Source of the DNA: Phytopythium helicoides
Taxonomy: Eukaryota; Oomycota; Peronosporomycetes; Pythiales; Pythiaceae
DNA length: 64,000 bases
Direction: 5' to 3'
Assembly (NCBI GenBank): GCA_024867545.1
Contig: JANFNE010000006.1
Location: 248,001-312,000 of the forward strand
How positions within the stretch are numbered: the first letter of the stretch is position 1; each line of letters opens with the position of its first letter. The translations under genes were made by a program, and so were the position numbers. This document shows, one piece after another, positions 23,146-33,944 of this stretch. Below the pieces are notes generated by a model. That model saw only the letters and a list, made by a program, of their open reading frames with translations. It was not told the origin of the DNA and did no database searches.

Positions 23146-24579
23146 ATGGGGCTGGACGAGACGGAGAAGCAGCTGGACATGGCGCTGGACGACATTGCGG
23201 CCGAGCGCAAGCAGCAGGAGGCGGCGGGCAAGCTCAAGAGCTCGTGCGTGGCTTGCGGGGGCAGGGACAGGCCGGGAGGCTGACGGGGAGGTCGTGCAGC
23301 AAGCGCGCCGAGCGGATCGCACACAGCGGGCCCTACCAACCGCGGCACGCGCGTCCCGGTGGGGAAATGAGAGAGGCTGGAGGGATTTTTTTTGGGGGAG
23401 ACGCTGGAGGACTCATGGCGGCTGGTGCGGTGGACAGCGGCGGGCGAGGACGTGGACATGGAGGCGCACGCGGACGTGGGCCGGCGCGTGTACGTCGGCA
23501 ACCTCTCGTGGAGCGTCAAGTGGCAGGACCTCAAGGACCACATGCAAGCTGCGGGGCCAGTGGAGTACGCGACCGTGCTCGAGTGGGGCGGCCGCTCCAA
23601 GGTTGGAGGGGGTGGATGAGATGAGAGAGAGAAGAAGAAGAGTGTGATGTGCTCACGATGGTTTTTTTTTTTTTTTTTTTTTTTTTTTCCAGGGCTGCGG
23701 CATTGTGGCGTTTGTGATGGAGGAAGGCGCCAAGCAGGCCATTACTACGCTCAACGACACGGAGCTGGGCGGACGCAAGATCTTTGTGCGTGAAGACCGA
23801 GAGGCGCAGCCCATGGCGCCGATGCGACCCAAGCGAGGATTTAGAGTCTATGTTGGCAACCTCTCGTGGAACGTCAAGTGGCAAGAGCTCAAGGACCACA
23901 TGAAGCAGGCCGGTAACGTCATCCATGCCGACGGTGCGTTATTGCTGCAGATGGTGCCTCATTGATTCGGCTCTAACGATTGCGCAGTGCTGGAAGAGCC
24001 TAGTGGCCGCTCAAAAGGCTGCGGACTCGTCGAGTACGCGACTCAGGAAGAGGCTGCGACGGCAATCGCACAGCTTAACAATACCGAGCTTGAGGGTCGA
24101 CTAATTTTTGTTCGAGAAGACCGTGAGCCTGATGGAGGCAGTATTTCCAAGATCGCCAAGCGTCAGCCACCCATTCCCCGTGGCGTTGGGGGCGACGGAC
24201 GCCAGCTCTACGTGGGAAATGTGCGTTTGATCTCCTGTTACTGAATTGCATTTCATTATTTGCAGTGCTAATAAGCCCAATATGTTTGCAGTTGCCGTGG
24301 AATACCAACTGGCAGCAGCTAAAAGATCTATTCCGGACAGTTGGTGATGTGGAGCGCGCGGATATCGCAGAGCTGCCCGATGGCCGATCTCGAGGTTTTG
24401 GGATCATTCGTTACGCTAACCCTGCACATGCACTGCAAGCAATCGGTAGGTTCATCCATGATGATTCGATTCACTATACCCTTCAATACCTCTTACCATA
24501 TTCGGCTTCGGCAGAGCGCTTGAATGGAGTCGAGATCGAAGGGCGATTCATCGAGGTGCGACTCGACAAGCGAGAGTAG
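23146..24579 (+). CDS. Triple-RRM RNA-binding protein with Aly/REF-like N-terminus
   Basis: Six exons: 23146-23247, 23401-23601, 23693-23933, 23988-24220, 24292-24445 and 24515-24579, giving 331 residues. The first splice junction is the least certain. The N-terminus [17 protein letters not shown] resembles the UAP56-binding motif of Aly/REF export factors. Three RRMs follow, each with RNP2 ([24 protein letters not shown]) and RNP1 (GCGIVAF, GCGLVEY, GFGIIRY). Gbp2/Hrb1-like nuclear mRNA-packaging factors share this triple layout. The role is inferred as co-transcriptional mRNA packaging or export. The second intron ends in a 27-T polypyrimidine tract. Confidence 0.85.
23662..23688 (+). repeat. 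27-nt poly-T run inside an intron
   Basis: An uninterrupted T homopolymer three bases before the acceptor CCAG of the second intron of the RRM gene, serving as its polypyrimidine tract. Its length is probably unstable. Confidence 0.8.
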
Positions 24580-24765
24580 CGTTTGCTCATTTAGCACGAT
24601 CATGTCCTTGTATTACCCCGAGACTTCGATTGGTTGGGACTTGTAGCGGTATGGCATATAGTGCTTATTTCTGATCATTTTGAAAAACTAAACACGATTC
24701 CATCGTGAACGCGTATCAATCTAGTTGCGTGCGAGTACCAGACGATATTACCAGCAAAGCAACAC

Positions 24766-26927
24766 TTAATTGGCATCTTGAGTATCTTCGTCTAACTGCA
24801 TCAGTTCTTCTAGGAGCTGCCAGAATCTCCGACGCGCCTGTAGGAGATACGAAGACATTCGAGTGAAAAAGGGGAGCAATACCTGCAGTTATGGATCGCA
24901 CGCACCATCAGCCCACGTGCAACTTTCTGGATACGTGTGATGGATTTGTGCACTTTCAAATAGTTCTCGATAGGGTCAATCGGCGGGCTCGGCTCGGCAA
25001 TCATGACTGGCGAATGCGACTCATGTTCAGCAACCTTAGCAGCCTCGCTAGGCTTATCACCACCTTCAAGAAAAATACTTTCATCGCCACCAGTGTCGCT
25101 GTTGGCAATATGCTCCTCGGGCGGGCAAGCGTCCGTCTCGGGGATATATAGTTCGCTCGGGTCGTCTGAAAACACACGCCAGCCTTCTACTGGTCCATCG
25201 GACCCTTTTGTTGAATCACAACTCACCGGCGATGCCGGTGCAGAATGTTTTTCTGCCTCCTCCTCGGCAGTGTCCTTGGGATCAACATCTTGCCGATATA
25301 GTTCTGGTTTGCGTTGGTCCTCGAGATCTGTTGTGTCAACTCCAATTGAAACTGCTGATCGCACAGCAACTTGCTGCATTTTAGTTGCGGAGTCTGCCGA
25401 AAGAATTGTTTCAGTCTTTGTCAACTTTGGTTCTTGACTTGCCGATTGAATTACTGTTAAAAGCTGCTTCTGGAGACCTGTACACCACAAATGTGTTTAT
25501 CCATGCTGTGATGCTCATCTCTTGCTGTGTTCGGGAAACCTACGCTCATGACTTTGCTGGAGCTCGTTTCGATCGTCCACTAGCCACCTAGCCATGTCCA
25601 TTTGCCACTATTGCTTTGAGAGGTGCTTGCTATAGGTATCACTAAAGATGCAGCGAGCTCAAACCTAATCAGCTTTTGCGATAATACGAAGAGCATGTGC
25701 AGTTTTTCCTGGTAGAAGAGTGAACCTCAGAAATCATAGAATAGAGAGAAAAATGACGGCACATTCTACCGATGCAATGATGTGGCGCTGCGGTTGGAGC
25801 TCGGCAACTTTCGCCGCGTATTGCTGCGAAATGGAACAGTAGCAATCTCATCAATAGCCCTTCGTGATACTGCAAATTGCAAGAGGTTTTACCAGCACGA
25901 CATCCGCGTTGAGGGACGACAAGTCCACCTGCAGCATGGCGCTCAAAGTCGGCGCCATTGCAATACTTCTGGTGCCAGAACACGATCTCGCAACAAATGT
26001 CTATTCTTATCACATATGTGCCCTCACTGCTCCTTCTTGCATGCATGCTGTTGCTAGCACAAGTATTCGCCAATGTTCTCCCACGGAATGCCTGGACCGA
26101 GCCCAACAGTCTCCATTACGCACTGAACTCGCTGCTCAGTGGCAACGCGGAACGCACTGCGGTGATATTCTGTGAAGTAGAGGTGAGTGAAGACGGTAAT
26201 GACGCAAAAAAAAAAAAAAAAAACGAGGTTGAGGATCACACCATCGAGCATTTGCACGATATCTATACGTTGCCAATCGCTCGCGACGTCAGTCGCTGTC
26301 GCGCCAAACTGATCAGCAAGAAATAAATCTGCACCAGCAACAAGAAGCACTTCGACGAGCTGCTCATGGCCATTCCTGCTAGCGTAGTGCAACGGTGTGG
26401 TGCCCTGCAAAGAAAGGATATCGTTAGCATGAAAAGGAGCTTGCGCTCACTGCAATGCAACCAACCCACGTCCATATCGCGAGCATCCACTTCTGCCGAT
26501 GAAGCAAGAAGTCGCTCGGCAGCCTCAAGCCTCCCCCACTTACATGCTACGTGCAGAGGGGTTGTTCCCTGCAAGAGCATTGTGAAAGGAGTCTTTGAGC
26601 AAAGAGTCCATGCATTTGCTATGCTCAAGCTCTCGCTCACGTCTCGTTGCGGGTAGTTAACGTTTGCTCCGCTCTCAAGTAGGGCGTCAAGCACATCCAA
26701 ACACTGGTTTTGAGCTGCGGCGCACAACGCAGAGTTCCCCTCGCTGTCGAGCTGGTTGATATCGAGCTGCTTCGCAATCCTACGAAGGCTCGGCTTCAGC
26801 TTTCCAAACAAGTTACAGCATCCTGAAGCCTCATCTCGTCGCACCATTTGCGCACAACCGCGACCTGGTTTAGCGAGGCCGCATACACAAAGGCGTCAGT
26901 CGGCTCAAAGGCCGCCGCTGCCGCCAT
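24766..26927 (-). CDS. Ankyrin-repeat protein with C-terminal IQ motif
   Basis: Eleven exons on the minus strand: 26927-26845, 26779-26641, 26568-26470, 26404-26242, 26169-26061, 25968-25893, 25823-25770, 25708-25643, 25607-25544, 25477-24906 and 24837-24766. All phases agree, giving 498 residues. Ankyrin repeats fill the first 180 residues (GNSALCAAAQNQCLDVLDAL, GTTPLHVACKWGRLEAAERL, GTTPLHYASRNGHEQLVEVL). Helical and acidic disordered regions follow, and an IQ motif (SITRIQKVARGLMARRRF) formed only after removing the last intron. IQ motifs bind calmodulin or EF-hand proteins. The acceptor at 25969 is one of two possibilities. The function is unknown. Confidence 0.75.
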
Positions 26928-27088
26928 GAACGCGAACCGAGCCATCGCTGTTGCTCCAACGCGACCAGTCACACAATTTCGGATCTTGCACACTGCCATG
27001 AAACGAGCTTCCCAGACGCAACCGCAACACCCGCGCACGGATCTCAAGCATCGATCAATATATTATCCCTTGCAGTGGGAGGCTCTGC

Positions 27089-27971
27089 TCAAGAGGAGTG
27101 GATGTTGATGGGAATCGGCGTTCGCGCCACGCGCTTGTTGCGAGTTCCTTGAGCTTGCGGATGGAGCGGAGGGCGATCCCCAAACGCACCTGACAATCGC
27201 CCAGGGCTCGCGCCAGCGTCGCGCGGCGTGTTGGGTGTCCGCTAATACCCCCGAAACGAATGCATCAGTAAGATCGCTTCCGCGAGCAATCTCTCGCCTG
27301 GAATCGTGCGACGTACCAAGTCTTGCCGCTCGCTCTCATGCGTCACGAGCTGGTACTGCGCCGGCGGCAGACGCACGCCGTACTCGTTCGAGATGGGCGG
27401 CAGTGGGATGCTATTCCGCTTCTCGGCCAGCTCCATCATGACCTGCAACAAACCCTCGTCAGTCGAGCGCCTTTTGTTTTCGTCTCCATCTCTACCAAAA
27501 GTTCGTCACCTCTCGACTAGGCGGGTGCACATACTGGTGGTTCAGCCGCGACGCGATGGCGAGCCGCACGTCGTCCTGGTCAATCGTCTGGCCCCATTCA
27601 TCAGCCTCTTCCGCCACCTCCGCCTCCCCCACCGAAACCACTCGTCCTCCGCACCTGCTTGTCCGCGTACATGGCGTACTCCTGCGCGTCGATGAGCACG
27701 TCCGTGACGTATCCTGCCTCCCTCCACGTCCCCGTGAGCTCCTCCACACGCTCCACCGCCGCCCACAGCGCCACGCACGGTGCACAAACTCCTGCAGCTG
27801 CGCCACGACGCGCGGCTCGAAGCGCTCGGCGCCCATGGACGCGAGCACGCGGCGCACGGCCAGCGCGTCCAGCGGCTGCGCGCGCTCGCGCTCCGTCTCG
27901 CCCTCGGCGCCGTCGTCCTCGTGGATGTGCTTGAGGTTGCGCTCCTTGAGCGACGCCGACGCCTCCGCCAT
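27089..27971 (-). CDS. TAF9: TFIID/SAGA subunit TAF9
   Basis: Five exons: 27971-27779, 27713-27655, 27587-27510, 27442-27317 and 27241-27089, giving 202 residues. The histone-fold region reads RVLASMGAERFEPRVVAQLQ, EFVHRYVTDVLIDAQEYAMY and IDQDDVRLAIASRLNHQY, then the TAF9-type HPPSREVMMELAEKRNSIPL and PPAQYQLV. TAF9 pairs with TAF6 in TFIID and SAGA in the nucleus. The C-terminal exon (ending KRVARTPIPINIHSS) is basic and less conserved. It lies upstream of the ankyrin-IQ gene on the same strand, 161 nt away, and is divergent from the kinase gene. Confidence 0.92.
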
Positions 27972-28324
27972 GGCGTCGACCCGAAACACTGCGCGTTTGT
28001 ATTGGGATGGGGGGGGGGGGGGAAGTGGCGAGACAGGCGGCCGCCTGGAAGGGAAACACGGGGTGGAGCGCGCTACATGGGGCGTGTGGGACGGAGGGTG
28101 GGACGTATGTGTGACGTGTGAGGAATGGCAAGCAAACGGTCAATGAAGCATTTCACTTTCTTTTCCCTCGGGGGCAATCAAGAGAGAGGTAGGGAGAGAG
28201 AGAGAGTTTCCTGGCTGAGAAGGGCTATCACTTGAGCATTAGTGAGCGACGGAGGAGTGAGGCGTTGGGGTGAGAAGCGGAAGGGGCTGCTAGTTGTCGA
28301 TTTCATATCGGGAGGAGGACGACG
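27972..28324. promoter_or_regulatory. Divergent region between TAF9 and the kinase, with simple repeats
   Basis: A run of 14 G at 28009-28022 and a GA-rich simple repeat at 28181-28206 lie here. On the kinase side, TCACTTGAGCATT near 28228 resembles the oomycete initiator, about 95 nt before the kinase ATG. Confidence 0.45.
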
Positions 28325-31300
28325 ATGGACGAGATCGAGAGCGAACTACACACAACCAACAGTAAAGACGAAGACACTTCGGTGACATTTAACGACGGGG
28401 GAGACGCGATCTTGCAAGAGAAGGGAGGGGAAGGATACGCGCCACCAGACATCGGGCGGCATGCGGTCGAGCGCTACAAGCACATCCGCCGAGCCGTGGA
28501 GGCGATGTCCGAAGAGGAAATTGACCACGCGTTGTTTGGACTACTGCTGAGCGCCGAGAGTGTACGAGACGAGATGCGCGTGTTTGAGGAGTGTTCTTCG
28601 CAGCTGTTGCGGCTGGCGTACACGGGGTTTTACGTTCGTCAGATCGAGCGCCTGCAAGTCGTACTGGACGCGATTTGTGAGCAGTACGAAATCAGTGGTA
28701 TCGAGGGACTGAGCGATTGGAGATCTGCACTGGTGCTTGAGCGTCGCCAGTGCGTCGATCGATATGACGAGTTGCTGGCACGGTTCAAATCACGAGGTGT
28801 CGAAAGTGGCAGTGATTCAAAGGATGTTCACCCTTTCTTTTGTGATCTCGAGTGCGAAGAGAGACAAGAAGAAGTGTTGGTGCTACTGAAGACAGCTCTC
28901 GACAGCAGTGATGATATGTTGATACCAGAGGAAGCTGATGTCATCAGCCGAATCTTCGAAGCCATTGCTGAACACGTTAATACGATAATGATTTCGACTC
29001 CATCGTGGCTCGTGATGCCGTTCGAGTTCATGAGTGAGTTCGGGTTATCAAGATGGGGAAACGATGTGTATTACCCGGATCACTCGGATGTGGATCGCTT
29101 CATTCACGACGCCAACGTCTGGTCAAGGTTGAATCATCCGCATGTGGCCAAGTTTCTCGGTGCGTGTCATGTTGGGAGTCGACCGTTTATCGTGCACGAG
29201 CGAACACGTTCGTTGGGGGAGTGCATTAGTGAGATGACGTCACGAGAGGAAGTATGGCGACGCGTGTACGAGATCGCGTTGGCGTTGCAGTATTTGCACG
29301 AGCGCGGTCTGGTGTGCGGCGATCGGTTGTCTGTGGAGAGTGTGTTTTGTTCGGAGTTGGAAGGGAAAGCGTTGATGTTTGGAGCTGATCTCACACAGGT
29401 AGACGAAGACAACTGCAGTAACGATAACACCTCTGATTATGCGTCCACAATGAGACAGCAGCAGAATTTTAATCAAGTCACTGACCTTGGAAGACTCTGC
29501 GTGCTGATCGTGAACTGTTTGCGCGCATTCACCATGTCGAAAACCAGCACGCCGACTCACTTTCGTTCAAAGCGAGGTGAATCAAAAGAAGGGTCGATGA
29601 GATACAGTTCGATGCCTCCCGATATGCCAGACTTCATTCACGAGGACGAATGGCAAGTGTTGACGAGTTTGCAGGTCGTGAATACGAACTCAAACTCGAC
29701 TGTGTTGATGCTTCATGCGATCGAGCGGCTTCGAGAGGTTGCTGGTATTGATGGCGAGCGAGATGTTGTCGATAATTCTGCTGAGTGTCGCTTTGACGAT
29801 GAAGGTGTGGGTTCATGGATCGACTCGGTGACGATTTGTGTGCTCGGAGAATGTTCAGTGACGACAGCGCTGGCGAATTGCTTGACTATGGTAACCAACG
29901 ACACTACTACGAAAGCTGCGTATTCTCGATTAGAGGATGTTTACGAGCAGATCAAGAGGATGGATGTCGACTCTGCTATTGAAGCAACTCAATCGAAGGA
30001 GCTTATAGAGAGTTTTGTGAGTTTGTTGGTTCGATTCCACCGTTATTTGAGCCATTTGGACCAGTCCACGTCCAGCTATGCATCGGTGCAATGGAGTATG
30101 GCTTCGGTTCAGCAGCAAAATCGAGACCAAACTACTGTGCTCTCGCTTCATGTGAGTATCGATCAACTGATGTCAAGTTACAATCTTTCAAGCTCAAACA
30201 AAGTGCACACGTGGGAATCAGCTTTTCCAATGACGTCATTTTCAAATTTGAACAGTCGAAGTGTACTGATGTCGCAGCTTCACAATGGGAGAACATCAAT
30301 TGCCGACACCAATAGTGTCGACGATGCGAATTCTACAGCATCATTGATGCTGGAGTCTGTTTCCGACTTTGTCAATGCTGCGAATGAATTTGAGCAGCAA
30401 CCCATCCTCTCCAAATGGTTTATATCGCCGATAGAAATCGAGTTCAAGTCCTTCGATGAGTTCAGTCGAGGTGCTTTCGGGTCTGTTCACCACGGAAAGT
30501 GGTTCAATACACCTGTTGTCGTCAAAAGCGTGTTTTTCGACGCTGGCAACCGAGACGAGATGTATGCACAGTTCCTTCAAGAAGCAGACACATGGTTCGA
30601 GCTCAATCATATCAATGTCATCAAGATGTACGGCGCGTGCCACATTGCTCAGCCGTTCTTCGTGTGTGAGAATGCAAGTGGTGGCGATCTGAGCTCGTAT
30701 CTTGGTGGTGGTACCAAAAGGAAAGGTGACATGTATGAGGTGTGGTACTGTCTTTTGAATGCGGCACTCGGGTTGCAGTATCTCCACGACAAGGGTATCG
30801 TACACGCTGACTTGAAGGCGAACAATGTGTTGGTGGGTAGTGATGGTATCGCGAAGCTTGCTGATTTTGGATTGAGCAAGTCGAATCGAAGCAATGTGTC
30901 GAGTGTGAATGACGGTGGAGCTCGAGGCGCGTATCGTTGGAAGGCACCTGAGTGTTTGCCGTGGAAGGGAGAATCTGGTGAATCGGCGACTTTTGCATCG
31001 GATGTGTATTCTTTTGGCATGTTGATGATCGAGGTGGTGACTGGAGTTGTTCCTTGGGGTGGAATGGATGACATGGCAGTGGTTTATGAAGTGAAGCGAG
31101 GCCATCTTCCACCGAAGCCGAAGGAGATTGGTGATTCGGAATGGCACTTGATAGAGCGAATGTGTTGCTTGAATCCGAGTGAACGTGTGACGATCGATGC
31201 TGTTGTTGTGCACTTGACATCTTTGCTTGAGCGGATCGATATGGGGAGATTGTGGTCGCTCGTTGATAGCGAAGTTCTTCATGACCAATACGTCAACCGT

Positions 31301-32680
31301 GTGGTATCGCGTGGAGGGACATTGCTGGGTCTTTTGAAGTTCATGAATGGATCTAACCGACATTTAGCGTGGCTTGCGCGAAGTCATTTCATTTCTGTGC
31401 AAATGAAGCGACCTTCGCGATCTGAGAGAAGAGAGATTGAAGCTGTTGTTAATGTTTTGTCACGAGGAAGCAATGAAGAGAAAAAGTGGGCAGCTCTTGC
31501 GTTAAGTGATATGGCTTTTCAAAGTGAAGCGAATGGTGCACTGATTGCGCTTATCGGTGGTATCAATCTTTTGGTCAAATTGTTAGTAGATGGCAATGAC
31601 GAGCAGAGGGAAAATGCTTCTCGTGCACTACGAAATCTTTCACCCAACGATGTCACCGCGGCCAAAATTGGGTCATGTGGAGGTATTGGTCCGTTGGTGG
31701 CATTGGTGAAGGATGGTAACAACCAGCAGAAGGAGAACGCTGCTGGTGCTCTATCGAATCTTGCAACCAACGATGACATTGCGGTCGAAATTGTCAAGTG
31801 TGGGGGCATTGCTCCGTTGGTGGAATTGGTGAGAGACGGCAATGACGAGCAGAAGGAGAATGCATCTGGTGCTCTCTTGAATCTTTCAACCAACGATGAC
31901 ATTGCTGTAGAAATTTCGTCATGTGGAGGCATCGCTCCGTTGGTGACATTGGTGAAGTATGGTAACAACGAACAGCAGAAGGAGAATGCTGCTGGCTCTC
32001 TATCGAACCTCGCAATAAATGATGCCAATACGCTGGAAATTGCGAAGTGTGGAGGTATTGGTCCATTGGTGGCATTGGTGAGAGACGGCAATGACGAACA
32101 GAAAAAATATGCATCTGGTGCTCTCTTGAATCTTTCAACCAACGATGACATTGCTGTAGAAATTTCGTCATGTGGAGGCATCGCTCCGTTGGTGACATTG
32201 GTGAAGGATGGTAACGACGACCAGAAGGAGATTGCATCTGGTGCATTATGGAATCTTGCCTATGATAACTCAAGTAGAGCTACTGCTATTCGAGAATGTG
32301 GAGCCATCCAACCTCTATTGAGTCTACTAGAAAACGGAAGTGAGTCACAGAAACTTAGTGCTGCTGGTGTGCTAGGCTTCTTGAACCCAGATGCAGCCAT
32401 CAAGAAGATGATCGCACAGCATGAAGGAATTCAATCTCTACTGACGTATATTGACGACTCGGACAACGACAACAACGACATAGAAGAGGGACTCGTTGCG
32501 CTTCAAAATCTATGCAACATCGGTGACAGTGGTGACAGTGGTGACAAGGATGTTGCTGCTGCGGTCTACGAAAGTTTTGTTGCTGGAGGTGGTGCCGATA
32601 TCCTTTCGCAACTGGTGGAGAACGGCTCCGAGCGCATCCAGCAGCTTGCTAGCTCGATACTGTCAACATTGAAGGAGTAG
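28325..32680 (+). CDS. Pseudokinase-TKL kinase-ARM repeat protein
   Basis: An intronless 1451-residue protein. Residues about 240-480 form a degenerate kinase domain (SRLNHPHVAKFLGACHVG) in which the catalytic loop reads VCGDRLSVESV and DFG is replaced by FGADL. A second TKL-type kinase domain spans about 709-972: glycine loop RGAFGSV, catalytic lysine in VVVKSVF, IVHADLKANNVLV with HAD in place of HRD, LADFGLSK, and YRWKAPE. From about 1039 to the end come ARM repeats of about 41 residues (GGIAPLVELVRDGNDEQKEN type). A pseudokinase may regulate the active domain, and ARM repeats bind partners. TKL-ARM kinases are expanded in oomycetes. Role inferred: signalling. Confidence 0.9.
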   Translation: MDEIESELHTTNSKDEDTSVTFNDGGDAILQEKGGEGYAPPDIGRHAVERYKHIRRAVEAMSEEEIDHALFGLLLSAESVRDEMRVFEECSSQLLRLAYTGFYVRQIERLQVVLDAICEQYEISGIEGLSDWRSALVLERRQCVDRYDELLARFKSRGVESGSDSKDVHPFFCDLECEERQEEVLVLLKTALDSSDDMLIPEEADVISRIFEAIAEHVNTIMISTPSWLVMPFEFMSEFGLSRWGNDVYYPDHSDVDRFIHDANVWSRLNHPHVAKFLGACHVGSRPFIVHERTRSLGECISEMTSREEVWRRVYEIALALQYLHERGLVCGDRLSVESVFCSELEGKALMFGADLTQVDEDNCSNDNTSDYASTMRQQQNFNQVTDLGRLCVLIVNCLRAFTMSKTSTPTHFRSKRGESKEGSMRYSSMPPDMPDFIHEDEWQVLTSLQVVNTNSNSTVLMLHAIERLREVAGIDGERDVVDNSAECRFDDEGVGSWIDSVTICVLGECSVTTALANCLTMVTNDTTTKAAYSRLEDVYEQIKRMDVDSAIEATQSKELIESFVSLLVRFHRYLSHLDQSTSSYASVQWSMASVQQQNRDQTTVLSLHVSIDQLMSSYNLSSSNKVHTWESAFPMTSFSNLNSRSVLMSQLHNGRTSIADTNSVDDANSTASLMLESVSDFVNAANEFEQQPILSKWFISPIEIEFKSFDEFSRGAFGSVHHGKWFNTPVVVKSVFFDAGNRDEMYAQFLQEADTWFELNHINVIKMYGACHIAQPFFVCENASGGDLSSYLGGGTKRKGDMYEVWYCLLNAALGLQYLHDKGIVHADLKANNVLVGSDGIAKLADFGLSKSNRSNVSSVNDGGARGAYRWKAPECLPWKGESGESATFASDVYSFGMLMIEVVTGVVPWGGMDDMAVVYEVKRGHLPPKPKEIGDSEWHLIERMCCLNPSERVTIDAVVVHLTSLLERIDMGRLWSLVDSEVLHDQYVNRVVSRGGTLLGLLKFMNGSNRHLAWLARSHFISVQMKRPSRSERREIEAVVNVLSRGSNEEKKWAALALSDMAFQSEANGALIALIGGINLLVKLLVDGNDEQRENASRALRNLSPNDVTAAKIGSCGGIGPLVALVKDGNNQQKENAAGALSNLATNDDIAVEIVKCGGIAPLVELVRDGNDEQKENASGALLNLSTNDDIAVEISSCGGIAPLVTLVKYGNNEQQKENAAGSLSNLAINDANTLEIAKCGGIGPLVALVRDGNDEQKKYASGALLNLSTNDDIAVEISSCGGIAPLVTLVKDGNDDQKEIASGALWNLAYDNSSRATAIRECGAIQPLLSLLENGSESQKLSAAGVLGFLNPDAAIKKMIAQHEGIQSLLTYIDDSDNDNNDIEEGLVALQNLCNIGDSGDSGDKDVAAAVYESFVAGGGADILSQLVENGSERIQQLASSILSTLKE
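31860..32206 (+). repeat. Near-identical ARM-repeat DNA duplication
   Basis: A 98-nt stretch at 31860-31957 is identical to 32109-32206, 249 nt (two ARM units) downstream. Flanking sequence is also highly similar, so the duplication or gene conversion is recent. Confidence 0.85.
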
Positions 32681-33289
32681 GGATCTGGTTCTTGTGTTTT
32701 CAGTAACGACTGGTATGGGCTATAGTCTTGGTCCGCTTTGGCTTTAATATTTCGATTGTCTTGTTGGAACGAAAAAAAACACTCCCGCAACTTCTAAACT
32801 CAACTGTATCCTCATCTATCTGTCTGTGCATCACTGAAGAGATAATCTCTCCTTTGCTGGTTGGTGTATGCAGTTGGCGTTTATGGCACCGCGTAAAATG
32901 CATCATGACTTACTCGATGCAATCTTGCGCTCAACCCAATCAAGCACGAGGGTCGATGTCAATAAGATTCGCCGGTGATAGTTAATTTTGTATGCTCTCG
33001 ATTGCATGCGCCATGAGCTCCCAGTAGTCAGACCAGCTCGCAGTTGTGAGCACTATGAAAGATTAAAAGTTCCAACTCTTGCGTCATTTCATTTCCTTAA
33101 TAAACAGATTGGGTCAGTCCGAGTCTCCAACAGTGACTCATATCGTGAGCTGCAACAGTGCGTTTGAGCTCATGACGCAGCTACTATCCTCGAGTTCGAA
33201 TCAAAATGAGCCCCGATTATGATGATCAGTGCGTTCATTTTGTAGACTGTCTAGTGTAAAGTACAAAAACTTGCTGACAGCATCAGTTT
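32681..33289. other. Intergenic, no gene seen
   Basis: AT-richer region of about 600 nt between the kinase stop and the decayed ARM copy. A GTTCGAATC stretch near 33193 resembles a tRNA T-loop, but no cloverleaf could be drawn. Confidence 0.4.
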
Positions 33290-33830
33290 GACCACCTTCC
33301 GGTGGCTTGGGAAGCTTTTGCAAGAGCTTCAAGTTACTCTCGGCAAGACGGAAATGCAATACAGAAGGAGAGAGCAGCTATTGCTTCACGGAAATTTGCA
33401 GCAAATAACCAAATCACAGATCATGTCATGTTGCGGTACTTATCTATTGATGCCATTGGTCTGGGCTGTCAATCATTGGCAGAAGGAGAATGCTGCAGTG
33501 CACTAATGAGTCTTGCCGTGTCTGCTGCAAAAAGATCAGTATCTTGTCGTGTGATGGTTGCGATTTACTAATGCGGGTCGGTGACGACACCCAGAAGGAA
33601 AACACGGAGGAAATCAAGTAATATTATACTCCGAGTAGTGCATTCAGGACTCAACAATAACGAAAGCACAAAGGTATAGGGAGACAATGCGCATTAAACC
33701 ATGTGCAACATCGGTGATTGTGGAGAGGAGGACACCGACGATGAGGTTTGTAAATGTCTTGTTGCCAAAGACGTCAAAGTGCTTTCACAGGTTGACGAGA
33801 GCGGATCTGAAAGTACCCTAGTGCTCGTAA
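33290..33830 (+). pseudogene. Decayed ARM-repeat copy of the upstream kinase C-terminus
   Basis: Fragments in several frames match the ARM region of the gene ending at 32680. They include QKERAAIASRKFAANNQITD, cagaaggagaatgctgc near 33480, TQKEN near 33587, and MCNIGDCGEED near 33702 versus LCNIGDSGDSGD in the intact gene. These are followed by LSQVDESGSES versus LSQLVENGSER, in the same order. Stops and frameshifts break the frame. It probably derives from a tandem duplication that lost its kinase part. Confidence 0.65.
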
Positions 33831-33944
33831 GTAGCGTGTTGATGAGAAGATAAACTGAGATCTGAAAAGTAGTTGCAGGTTGGGGGTTAGATTGATATTG
33901 CGTTGCTTTGGAAGAGGGTCACCGAATCCTCTAGCTGTTTAGAT

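Noticed and set aside
33185..33215. GAGTTCGAATC followed by TGAGCCCCG, resembling a tRNA 3' half
   Set aside because: No matching 5' acceptor strand or D-arm upstream.
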